From Agrobacterium fabrum (GTDB lineage: Bacteria > Pseudomonadota > Alphaproteobacteria > Rhizobiales > Rhizobiaceae): a DNA stretch of 11,772 nucleotides. Positions 4,897-11,147 of the stretch are shown here, piece after piece. A program made the position numbers and the translations under genes. Under the pieces are notes generated by a model, which worked only from the letters and a program-made list of their open reading frames with translations, was not told the DNA's origin and did not search any database. The stretch spans positions 1 through 11,772 of the forward strand of contig QFOL01000111.1 in NCBI GenBank assembly GCA_003241215.1, written 5' to 3'. Position 1 is the stretch's first letter. Each line of letters starts with the position of its first letter.

Positions 4897-6918
4897 ATGT
4901 CGCTGAAAAACTTCCCCATCAACATAAAGCTCATAGTCACCTTCTGTGCGTTGATGAGCGTCTGTCTGCTCGCTTCCGCGGTCGTGTTCTGGCAGACGCT
5001 GGGAAGCGAGCGCGTCACGATCGACAACAACCGCACCAAGGATATCATCCAGGCGGTGGACGGTGCGACGGCCGCCATGCTGGAACAGGCCGTCAACCAG
5101 CGCGGCTTCCTGCTGTTTCGCAGCGACAGCACCTATAACGATGTCTTCGCCCAGCGCGAGCTGATGCTGAAGAAGCTGAATGACGCCCGTGGGCTGGCCG
5201 CCGACCGGCCGGACATCCTGAAATCCATCGACGACATGGAAAAATCCGCCACCGTGTTCTTCAAGGAGCTGGCGGAGCCGCAGATTGCCGCGCGCAAGAC
5301 GACGGAAGCGCCGATTTCCGAAATCATCGAGATCGGCCGCAATCAGGCCAAGGGCCAGCTTGATGGCTTCCGCGCCTCCGCCGCCAAGATCAAGGAACAG
5401 CTGAACGGCCTGTCCACCGCTTATGCCGCAGAACAGCAGGCCGCAGCGCTGAACCTTAAATATGCGCTTCTGGGCGGCGGCGCGGTTGCCGGTCTTCTGG
5501 CCGTTGTCCTCATCTGGGCGCTGTCGCGCTCCATCGTTACGCCGATCGTCGGCATGACCGCGGCGATGAGCCGGCTCGCCGATGGCGATCTGACGACGGA
5601 AGTGCCCGCCACGGATCGTGGAGATGAAGTCGGCAAGATGGCGAAGGCCGTTCTGGTCTTCAAGGAAGCCGGTCTCGAAAAATCCCGCCTCGCCGGCGAG
5701 ACCGAGCGCATGCGTTCCGCCACCGAGACCGAACGTCGCCGCAACGAGGAAGAAAAGGCGCGGGACGACGCCGCCAGCGCCTTCGCCAGCGCCGAGCTTG
5801 GCAAGGGCCTTGCCGCTCTTGCGGATGGTGATCTTTCCTATCGCATCGAAACGCCTTTTGCGCCCGCCATCGATCCGGTCCGTCTCAACTTCAACGGCGC
5901 TGTCGACAAGCTGCAGCAGGCGCTGCAGACAGTCGGTGAAAACGCCGCCGCCATCAATGCCGGTGCTTCGGAAATGCTCTCCGCCGCCGACGACCTGTCG
6001 CGCCGCACCGAACAGCAGGCGGCCTCCATCGAAGAAACCGCCGCAGCCCTGGAAGAAGTCACCACCACGGTGCGCGACAGCGCCCGTGGCGCGGAAGATG
6101 CCGGCAATCTGGTGCAGCGCGCCCGTGCCGGTGCGGAAAAGTCGGGTGTCGTGGTCCGCAAGGCGGTTGCCGCCATGCGCGAAATCGAGAAGTCGTCCGG
6201 CGAAATCGGCAATATCATCGGTGTCATCGACGATATCGCCTTCCAGACCAACCTGCTGGCCTTGAACGCCGGCGTCGAAGCCGCCCGCGCCGGTGATGCC
6301 GGCAAGGGTTTTGCCGTCGTCGCACAGGAAGTCCGCGAACTCGCCCAGCGTTCCGCCAATGCCGCCAAGGAAATCAAGACGCTGATCGGCGCTTCCAGCC
6401 AGCAGGTGGAAAACGGCGTCAATCTTGTCGACGAGACCGGCAAGGCGCTGGAACTCATCGTGGCGGAAGTCGAGGAGATCAACGCCCATGTCAGCGCCAT
6501 CGTCGTCGCTTCCCGCGAACAGGCGACCGGCCTGCAGGAAATCAACACGGCCGTAAACACCATGGACCAGGGCACGCAGCAGAACGCCGCCATGGTGGAG
6601 CAGCAGACAGCCGCCAGCCATTCGCTGGCCCGCGAAGCGGAAGCGCTGAACAGCCTGCTCGGCCAGTTCAGGATGGGCGGCGCGCGTGCTGCTGTCGCCG
6701 GTGCCGGTGGATATTCCGCGCCGCGCCAGTCTTCCGCCAGGCCCGCCTTCCAGCCCGCGCCGGCCGCACCGGCCCGCAAGGCTCCGGTAAAATCGGCCTC
6801 CGCAACCGCAAGGCCTGTCGCCTCGCCGGCCCGTGCGCTTGGCCAGAGCCTCGCCCGCGCCTTCGGTGGCGCAGCCGAAGCACCGGCTGCCAAGGATCAG
6901 GACTGGACGGAGTTCTGA
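4897..6918 (+). CDS. Methyl-accepting chemotaxis protein with CHASE3-like sensor and C-terminal pentapeptide
   Basis: 673 residues from the ATG at 4897 (GAGAGAG at 4884-4890, 6 nt upstream). The inner-membrane chemoreceptor signals to CheA/CheW. Domains: TM1 about 11-33; helical periplasmic domain about 34-187 with a CHASE3-like signature (EQAVNQRGFLLFRSDSTY); TM2 about 188-208; HAMP about 209-262 (RSIVTPIVGM); a second HAMP-like unit about 300-345 (LAALADGDLSYRI); the methyl-accepting signalling domain about 350-590, with the conserved tip inside IDDIAFQTNLLALNAGVEAA (444-463). Predicted methylation segments AASIEETAAA (375-384; Glu379/Glu380) and AAMVEQQTAA (564-573; Glu568/Gln569) fit the receptor consensus. 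An Ala/Pro-rich linker (about 595-665) ends in DWTEF, an xWxxF pentapeptide of the kind that tethers CheR/CheB. The ligand is unknown. No che genes adjoin it, so it must work with a chemotaxis cluster elsewhere. It is transcribed alone, ending at a strong terminator. Confidence 0.95.
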   Translation: MSLKNFPINIKLIVTFCALMSVCLLASAVVFWQTLGSERVTIDNNRTKDIIQAVDGATAAMLEQAVNQRGFLLFRSDSTYNDVFAQRELMLKKLNDARGLAADRPDILKSIDDMEKSATVFFKELAEPQIAARKTTEAPISEIIEIGRNQAKGQLDGFRASAAKIKEQLNGLSTAYAAEQQAAALNLKYALLGGGAVAGLLAVVLIWALSRSIVTPIVGMTAAMSRLADGDLTTEVPATDRGDEVGKMAKAVLVFKEAGLEKSRLAGETERMRSATETERRRNEEEKARDDAASAFASAELGKGLAALADGDLSYRIETPFAPAIDPVRLNFNGAVDKLQQALQTVGENAAAINAGASEMLSAADDLSRRTEQQAASIEETAAALEEVTTTVRDSARGAEDAGNLVQRARAGAEKSGVVVRKAVAAMREIEKSSGEIGNIIGVIDDIAFQTNLLALNAGVEAARAGDAGKGFAVVAQEVRELAQRSANAAKEIKTLIGASSQQVENGVNLVDETGKALELIVAEVEEINAHVSAIVVASREQATGLQEINTAVNTMDQGTQQNAAMVEQQTAASHSLAREAEALNSLLGQFRMGGARAAVAGAGGYSAPRQSSARPAFQPAPAAPARKAPVKSASATARPVASPARALGQSLARAFGGAAEAPAAKDQDWTEF

Positions 6919-6949
6919 GCAGGCCGGTCATGGTTGTGTAGTGAGAATT

Positions 6950-6975
6950 GGGGGCCGGTAAGGCCCCCTTTTTTT
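6950..6975 (+). terminator. Intrinsic terminator of the chemoreceptor gene
   Basis: Stem GGGGGCC (6950-6956), loop GGTAA, stem GGCCCCC (6962-6968), then seven T (6969-6975). This perfect 7-bp GC-rich stem and U-tract lies 31 nt after the stop codon and is the clearest rho-independent terminator in the window. The rest of the gap to 7073 holds only the downstream ribosome-binding site and no promoter I can defend. Confidence 0.92.
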
Positions 6976-7073
6976 ATTGGTGGGTTTTCGCGTCAAATAA
7001 GGGCTGGCACTCAACTGCACGTATCGGCAGCTGGTAGGCCAAGCCTTCGTATTTTGAGAAAGGTAATTTCCAG

Positions 7074-7457
7074 ATGGCAGCGCGCGTCAGGTTACGGGTT
7101 TTGGAGGGCGAGTATGGGGTGGCCCGTCTTCAAGCGTCTGAAGCCATCCCCGCATGGGCCGATGGTGGCGGGTTCGTCAGCATCAGCCGGACCGATGACG
7201 AACTTTCCATCGTCTGCCGAAAAGATCGCATCCCGCTGGATGTCCAGTTTGATACGGGCTGGTCGTGTTTTAAGTTTCAGGGGCCATTTGCCTTTGATGA
7301 AACGGGCATCGTCCTGTCCGTCATCGAGCCCTTATCCACCAATGATATAGGAATATTTGTGGTTTCGACTTTCGATGGCGACCACCTGCTGTTGAAAACA
7401 GGCGATCTAGAAAAAGCCTTCGGTCTGCTTGCAAATGCGGGACATTCGCTCACCTGA
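7074..7457 (+). CDS. Stand-alone ACT-domain protein (ACT_7/CASTOR-like)
   Basis: 127 residues from the ATG at 7074, with GAGAAAGG (7056-7063) 10 nt upstream. The N-terminal half (1-60) has a beta-rich segment with FVSISRTDDELSIVC. The C-terminal half is a recognisable ACT_7-type domain: W63, then FQGPFAFDETGIVLSV (68-83), IGIFVVSTFDGDHLLLK (92-108) and a terminal helix with AFGLLANAGHSL. This two-part layout is that of small bacterial proteins related to the amino-acid-sensing ACT domains of eukaryotic CASTOR. Ligand binding is a family expectation and the ligand is unknown. There is no enzyme domain, so it may be a sensor or a regulatory subunit acting in trans. It follows the chemoreceptor terminator, so it needs its own promoter. 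The 50 nt to the convergent gene after it hold no clear terminator. Confidence 0.8.
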   Translation: MAARVRLRVLEGEYGVARLQASEAIPAWADGGGFVSISRTDDELSIVCRKDRIPLDVQFDTGWSCFKFQGPFAFDETGIVLSVIEPLSTNDIGIFVVSTFDGDHLLLKTGDLEKAFGLLANAGHSLT

Positions 7458-7507
7458 GGATCCGTGTAGCCATGGTGATTTTCTGACGATAGGCGTTTCG
7501 AAGAGTC

Positions 7508-7816
7508 TTACGCGGCGTGATCCGCCCGCATGGGATGCCAGACGGAAATATCGCGCGGGGCATCCAGAAGCTCGGGCAGGGCATCGTGCCATGCCTGCCG
7601 ATAGGGCCGGTGGATCTGAACGTCGATCACGTCCTGATGGTCGCTCCAGGTCTCGTGCAGCAGGAAGCGGTTCTCGTTTTCACCGTCCCGATGGAGGGTT
7701 GCGTTCACGAAGGTCTTTTCGTGCCGCATGGCGTCGAGCAGCGCATTCAGCAATTCGAGAAAGCGCTCGCGCTGGCCGGGACGGACCTGAAAGCCGATGA
7801 GATAGGTGGTGTGCAC
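7508..7816 (-). CDS. Antibiotic-biosynthesis-monooxygenase (ABM) fold protein, putative quinol-type monooxygenase
   Basis: 102 residues, one ferredoxin-like alpha/beta ABM domain: beta strand TTYLIGFQVRPGQ, helix RERFLELLNALLDAMRHEKT, then NATLHRDGENENRFLLHETW and a helix with VIDVQIHRPYRQAW. The length is typical for these dimeric cofactor-free proteins, which include quinol monooxygenases, heme-degrading enzymes and stress proteins of unknown activity. No residue fixes the substrate. The start is GTG: there is no nearby ATG, and an AAGGAG lies exactly 8 nt upstream. The gene begins 5 nt after the stop of the XRE regulator, so they are co-transcribed and the ABM protein is probably under that regulator's control. 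Confidence 0.8.
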   Translation of the reverse strand: MHTTYLIGFQVRPGQRERFLELLNALLDAMRHEKTFVNATLHRDGENENRFLLHETWSDHQDVIDVQIHRPYRQAWHDALPELLDAPRDISVWHPMRADHAA

Positions 7817-7821
7817 GGGTC

Positions 7822-8616
7822 TTACTCCTTGGTGCCTTGCATCAGGGCGGCGCGGGTTGCCGCGTCAGCGGGGTAGAAACATTCCAGCACCAGTTCGGAC
7901 AGCGTGACGTCTGTGGCCGTTCCGAAAACCGTGGTGGTTGAAATGAAGCTCAATATGCCGCCCGAAGATGGATCGCGAAGCTGGAGCGGTATGGCCAGAG
8001 GGTCGTCCCCGGTGGCATCGGGCGAGGCCTTTGGCGCGGGATAGGCCACTAGCTCCGCATGCAGCCTGGAAAGCACCTCGTCTCCCGTCTCTTCGACCTG
8101 ACGGTGCAGGCGCTCCAGCAGGTGATGACGCCATTCGGCAAGATTGACGATGCGCGAACTCAGGCCCAGCGGATGCAGGCTCAGCCTCAAGGCGTTGAGC
8201 GGCGGGCGAAGCAGCTCCTCGGAAACGCCGGCCAGAAGCGCTGTGATCGCCCCATTGGCGAGAACGACGTTCCAGTGCCGGTCAACGGCAAGGGCGGGGA
8301 AGGGCATATGCCCGTGCACCACGGTTTCAACCGCCTGCCGGGCCGCCGCCATATCGGGCGCATCCATCGGCCGTTCGGAATGAACAGGCGCATAACCCGC
8401 CGCCAGCATCAGCCGGTTGGCGGCGCGGGCGGGCATGGAAAGCTGCTCCGCCAGTTTCACGAGCATCTCGCGGCTGGGGGATGATCGCCCGCTTTCCACG
8501 AAGCTCAGATGGCGCGCGGATATGTCCGCCTCCATCGCCAGATCGAGCTGGCTTAACCTACGGCGCGCACGCCATTCCTTCAGCACCTGGCCGACATGTT
8601 CTCGATGATGTGTCAT
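7822..8616 (-). CDS. XRE-family transcriptional regulator with MmyB-like ligand-binding domain
   Basis: 264 residues from the ATG at 8616. An N-terminal helix-turn-helix (about 9-63: VLKEWRARRRLSQLDLAMEA, then SARHLSFVESGRSSPSREM) is followed by a C-terminal MLTR/MmyB-like ligand-binding domain (about 100-255, with PFPALAVDRHWNVVLAN, LLRPPLNALRLSLHP and TDVTLSELVLECFYPAD). Such regulators are common in Actinobacteria and Proteobacteria; the domain resembles a PAS-type ligand pocket, and it usually controls a divergent or adjacent small operon. A longer reading to 8721 would add 35 residues that resemble no HTH leader and would erase most of the intergenic region including the palindrome at 8651-8667, so the 8616 start is preferred. 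The ribosome-binding site is weak (GCGGGG close to the ATG). Autoregulation is inferred. Confidence 0.88.
   Translation of the reverse strand: MTHHREHVGQVLKEWRARRRLSQLDLAMEADISARHLSFVESGRSSPSREMLVKLAEQLSMPARAANRLMLAAGYAPVHSERPMDAPDMAAARQAVETVVHGHMPFPALAVDRHWNVVLANGAITALLAGVSEELLRPPLNALRLSLHPLGLSSRIVNLAEWRHHLLERLHRQVEETGDEVLSRLHAELVAYPAPKASPDATGDDPLAIPLQLRDPSSGGILSFISTTTVFGTATDVTLSELVLECFYPADAATRAALMQGTKE
7825..7830 (-). promoter_or_regulatory. Ribosome-binding site fixing the GTG start of the ABM gene
   Basis: On the minus strand AAGGAG is immediately followed by the TAA stop of the XRE gene (7824-7822), and the GTG is 8 nt from the motif. The overlap of Shine-Dalgarno and stop supports coupled translation. 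Confidence 0.8.
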
Positions 8617-8650
8617 GCCCCGCAGCCTAGCAGAAGAGAGCGCCAATGCG

Positions 8651-8667
8651 ATTACCTCTAAGGTAAT
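8651..8667. promoter_or_regulatory. Candidate operator of the XRE regulator
   Basis: ATTACCTCTAAGGTAAT: perfect 7-bp inverted arms (ATTACCT/AGGTAAT) around CTA, in the 107-bp region between the divergent XRE gene (start 8616) and the NTF2-like gene (start 8724). It is A+T-rich in a GC-rich setting, and its size and symmetry fit an XRE dimer site. It is 35 nt from the XRE start and 57 nt from the other, so occupancy could affect both promoters. No strong -35/-10 pair is visible. Confidence 0.65.
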
Positions 8668-8723
8668 TGTTCCGCTTCCCGACCCTCGGCATGTTTGGGC
8701 CATCAACCAGAAGGAGCGCAATC

Positions 8724-9086
8724 ATGACGCAGCATCTCGCAATCGCCGAAACCTATCTCGCAGCCTGGAACGAGGAGGACAATGAACGCCGCAGGCATCT
8801 CGTCGGTCAGGCGTGGGCAGAAAACACGCGCTATGTCGATCCGCTGATGCAGGGCGAGGGGCCGCAGGGGATTGCCACGATGATCGAGGCGGCGCGGCAG
8901 AAATTTCCGGGATATCGTTTCGTGCTCACAGGCACGCCTGATGGACACGGCAATTTCACCCGTTTCTCATGGCGTCTGATTTCGCCTGAGGGGGACGATG
9001 TCGCTGGCGGAACCGATGTCGTCAGCCTGAATGCCGAGGGACGGATCGAAAATGTCGTCGGTTTTCTCGACGGCGCTGCATCCTGA
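8724..9086 (+). CDS. NTF2/SnoaL-like protein
   Basis: 120 residues from the ATG at 8724, with AAGGAG (8711-8716) 7 nt upstream, which decides against the upstream start at 8667. Single cone-shaped NTF2-like domain: helices TQHLAIAETYLAAWNEED and ERRRHLVGQAWAENTRYVDP, a middle helix GIATMIEAARQKFPGYRF, then strands with TPDGHGNFTRFSWRLIS, GGTDVVSLNAEGRIENVVGFLD. Many such proteins are small-molecule binding or isomerase/hydrolase-like enzymes; the Tyr-Val-Asp-Pro at 37-40 is a common pocket motif, but activity cannot be assigned. It is divergent from the XRE regulator with the palindrome 8651-8667 between them, which makes it the likely primary target. No signal peptide is present. Confidence 0.85.
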   Translation: MTQHLAIAETYLAAWNEEDNERRRHLVGQAWAENTRYVDPLMQGEGPQGIATMIEAARQKFPGYRFVLTGTPDGHGNFTRFSWRLISPEGDDVAGGTDVVSLNAEGRIENVVGFLDGAAS

Positions 9087-9090
9087 GGCA

Positions 9091-9111
9091 GAGGCGGGGT
9101 AGTCCCGCCTC
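9091..9111. terminator. GC-rich hairpin between convergent NTF2-like gene and dxs
   Basis: GAGGCGGG (9091-9098), 5-nt loop, CCCGCCTC (9104-9111): a perfect 8-bp stem in the 42-nt gap between two facing stop codons. It lacks a T tract on either side, so it is not a canonical intrinsic terminator, but its position suggests a bidirectional 3'-end or RNA-stability hairpin. Confidence 0.55.
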
Positions 9112-9128
9112 CTGTCACGGTAATCGTG

Positions 9129-11048
9129 TCAGCCGGCGAAACCGACACCGGCCTGACGCTGGCCGAGCGCATTGAACACGGTGGAAACGATGCCGGCCCG
9201 GTCGAGGCCGGCATTGGCATACATGGTTTCGGGTTTGGCCTGCTCCACCCATTGGTCGGGCAGGGTCAGCGTCCGGACCTTGGGGCCATGGTCAAGAAGG
9301 CCGGCGCTCGCCATGAAATGCAGCACATGTGCGCCGAAACCGCCGACGGAGCCTTCCTCGATGGTTACCAGAACCTCGTGATGGCTGGCCAGCTGGCGGA
9401 TGAGATCGAGATCGAGCGGCTTGGCGAAGCGTGCATCGGCAACCGTGGTGGAAAGGCCGGCCGCTTCAAGGTCTTCGGCCGCCGCCAGGCATTCCGCCAG
9501 CCGCGTGCCGAAGGAGAGCAGCGCGACCTTGGTGCCCTCCTTGATGATGCGGCCCTTGCCGATCTCAAGAATCTCACCGCGCGCGGGCATCTCGACGCCC
9601 ACACCTTCGCCGCGCGGGTAACGGAAGGAAATCGGGCCTTCGTCATAGGCCGCTGCCGTGCGCACCATATGTTTCAGCTCCGCCTCGTCCGAGGCCGCCA
9701 TCACCACCATGCCGGGCAGGGTGGCGAGGAAAGTCGTGTCGAAGGAACCCGCATGGGTCGGCCCGTCAGCACCGACAAAACCGGCACGGTCGATGGGGAA
9801 ACGCACGGGCAGGCTCTGGATCGCCACATCATGCACCAGCTGGTCGTAACCGCGTTGCAGGAAGGTGGAATAAAGCGCGCAGAACGGTTTGTAACCATCA
9901 GCCGCAAGCCCCGCCGCAAAGGTGACGGCGTGCTGTTCGGCAATGCCGACATCGAAGGTGCGAGACGGGAAAAGCTCGGCCATCTTGTCGAGGCCCGTGC
10001 CGTTCGGCATGGCGGCCGTCACACCGATGATCTTTTCGTCGAGCGTCGCTTCCTGGATCAGGGCTTCGGCGAAGACGCTGGTATAGCTCGGCGCATTCGG
10101 CTTGGCTTTCGCCTGCGCGCCGGTGATGACGTCGAACTTGTTGACGCCGTGATATTTGTCGGCAGCCGCTTCCGCCGGCGCGTAACCCTTGCCCTTCTGC
10201 GTCACCACATGGATGAGGACAGGGCCTTTCTGGTTGTCGCGCACATTGCGCAGCACCGGCAGCAGGTGATCGAAGGAATGACCGTCAATCGGGCCGATGT
10301 GATAGAAACCAAGCTCCTCGAACAGCGTGCCGCCGGTCACGTAACCGCGCGCATGGGTCACGGCGCGGGTGATGGCGCGGTCGATGGTCTTGCCGAGATA
10401 GGCTGTCAGTTTCTTGCCGAAATCGCGGAAACCCATATAGGTGCGGCCGGAGGCAAGTCGCGCCAGATAGGCGCTCATCGCACCCGTCGGCGGCGCAATC
10501 GACATGTCGTTGTCGTTGAGGATGACGATCAGCCGCGCATCGAGCGCGCCGGCATTGTTGAGCGCTTCGAACGCCATGCCCGCCGACATCGAGCCATCGC
10601 CGATGATGGCTACGACCTTGCGGTCGCTACCGTCCAGCCCCGCCGCCACGGCCATGCCGAGACCGGCGGAAATGGAGGTGGAGGAATGGCCGGCGCCGAA
10701 ATCGTCATAGTCGCTTTCCGCACGACGCGTGAAACCGGAAAGCCCGCCTTCCTGGCGCAGCGTGCGAATGCGGTCGCGCCGGCCAGTGAGGATTTTATGC
10801 GGATAACATTGGTGTCCGACATCGAAGATCAGCCGGTCTTCGGGCGTGTTGAAGACCTTATGAATGGCAATCGTCAATTCCACCACGCCAAGCCCGGCAC
10901 CCAGATGGCCACCGGTCTTCGACACCGCGTCAATCATCTCGTCGCGCAGTTCCCGTGCCAGTTCCGGCAGGTCGCGATCGTCGATCTCCTTGAGATCGGA
11001 GGGGAAATTCACCCGGTCGAGCAGTGGGGTCTGGGGCATTCCGGTCAA
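9129..11048 (-). CDS. dxs: 1-deoxy-D-xylulose-5-phosphate synthase
   Basis: 639 residues if the TTG at 11048-11046 is the start. Thiamine-diphosphate enzyme that condenses pyruvate and glyceraldehyde 3-phosphate to DXP, the first step of the MEP isoprenoid pathway and also a precursor for thiamine and pyridoxal. The chain is colinear with E. coli Dxs: His48 ([13 protein letters not shown]), [10 protein letters not shown] (76-85), GAGHSSTS (118-125), the ThDP/Mg motif GDGS...NDND (150-181), catalytic Glu371 in [15 protein letters not shown] (428-434, with His432), Arg479 in RYPRG, and the transketolase C-terminal domain about 500-630. Nothing is missing. TTG is preferred over the ATG three codons in because AAAAGG (11057-11062) is 8 nt from the TTG but 17 nt from the ATG. 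It follows the pirin gene on the same strand by 99 nt. Confidence 0.96.
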   Translation of the reverse strand: MTGMPQTPLLDRVNFPSDLKEIDDRDLPELARELRDEMIDAVSKTGGHLGAGLGVVELTIAIHKVFNTPEDRLIFDVGHQCYPHKILTGRRDRIRTLRQEGGLSGFTRRAESDYDDFGAGHSSTSISAGLGMAVAAGLDGSDRKVVAIIGDGSMSAGMAFEALNNAGALDARLIVILNDNDMSIAPPTGAMSAYLARLASGRTYMGFRDFGKKLTAYLGKTIDRAITRAVTHARGYVTGGTLFEELGFYHIGPIDGHSFDHLLPVLRNVRDNQKGPVLIHVVTQKGKGYAPAEAAADKYHGVNKFDVITGAQAKAKPNAPSYTSVFAEALIQEATLDEKIIGVTAAMPNGTGLDKMAELFPSRTFDVGIAEQHAVTFAAGLAADGYKPFCALYSTFLQRGYDQLVHDVAIQSLPVRFPIDRAGFVGADGPTHAGSFDTTFLATLPGMVVMAASDEAELKHMVRTAAAYDEGPISFRYPRGEGVGVEMPARGEILEIGKGRIIKEGTKVALLSFGTRLAECLAAAEDLEAAGLSTTVADARFAKPLDLDLIRQLASHHEVLVTIEEGSVGGFGAHVLHFMASAGLLDHGPKVRTLTLPDQWVEQAKPETMYANAGLDRAGIVSTVFNALGQRQAGVGFAG

Positions 11049-11056
11049 TCGTTCGG

Positions 11057-11062
11057 CCTTTT
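11057..11062 (-). promoter_or_regulatory. Ribosome-binding site of dxs favouring the TTG start
   Basis: AAAAGG on the minus strand lies 8 nt before TTG (11048-11046) and 17 nt before the first ATG (11039-11037). The spacing suits TTG. If ATG is used, its leader would have only a weak ACCGGA next to it. Confidence 0.5.
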
Positions 11063-11088
11063 CTCGTGGTCAGCAGGGGGCGCCGGAG

Positions 11089-11109
11089 CGGCTTTCATGG
11101 TGAAAGCCG
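11089..11109. promoter_or_regulatory. 9-bp perfect hairpin/palindrome between the pirin gene and dxs
   Basis: CGGCTTTCA, TGG, TGAAAGCCG: 9-bp inverted arms with a 3-nt spacer in the 99-nt gap, 41-61 nt before the dxs start. In minus-strand RNA it is not followed by U residues, so it is not a standard terminator. It could be an operator for dxs, a leader hairpin, or a 3' stabiliser of the pirin transcript. A second short palindrome, TTCTATAGAA (11136-11145), lies next to the pirin stop. No good promoter hexamers were found. Confidence 0.5.
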
Positions 11110-11147
11110 ACGGTCCATTCCTGCATGTCGTACACTTCTATAGAATT

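Noticed and set aside
4669..6621. Open frame of about 650 codons on the minus strand opposite the chemoreceptor
   Set aside because: Antisense shadow of a gene with complete receptor domains; the glycine/aspartate-rich translation resembles no family.
7005..7020. Possible sigma-54 promoter before the ACT gene (TGGCAC-N5-TGCAC)
   Set aside because: The GG to GC spacing is 9 nt instead of the required 10, one T of the -12 element being absent, and no enhancer-binding protein or upstream site is apparent.
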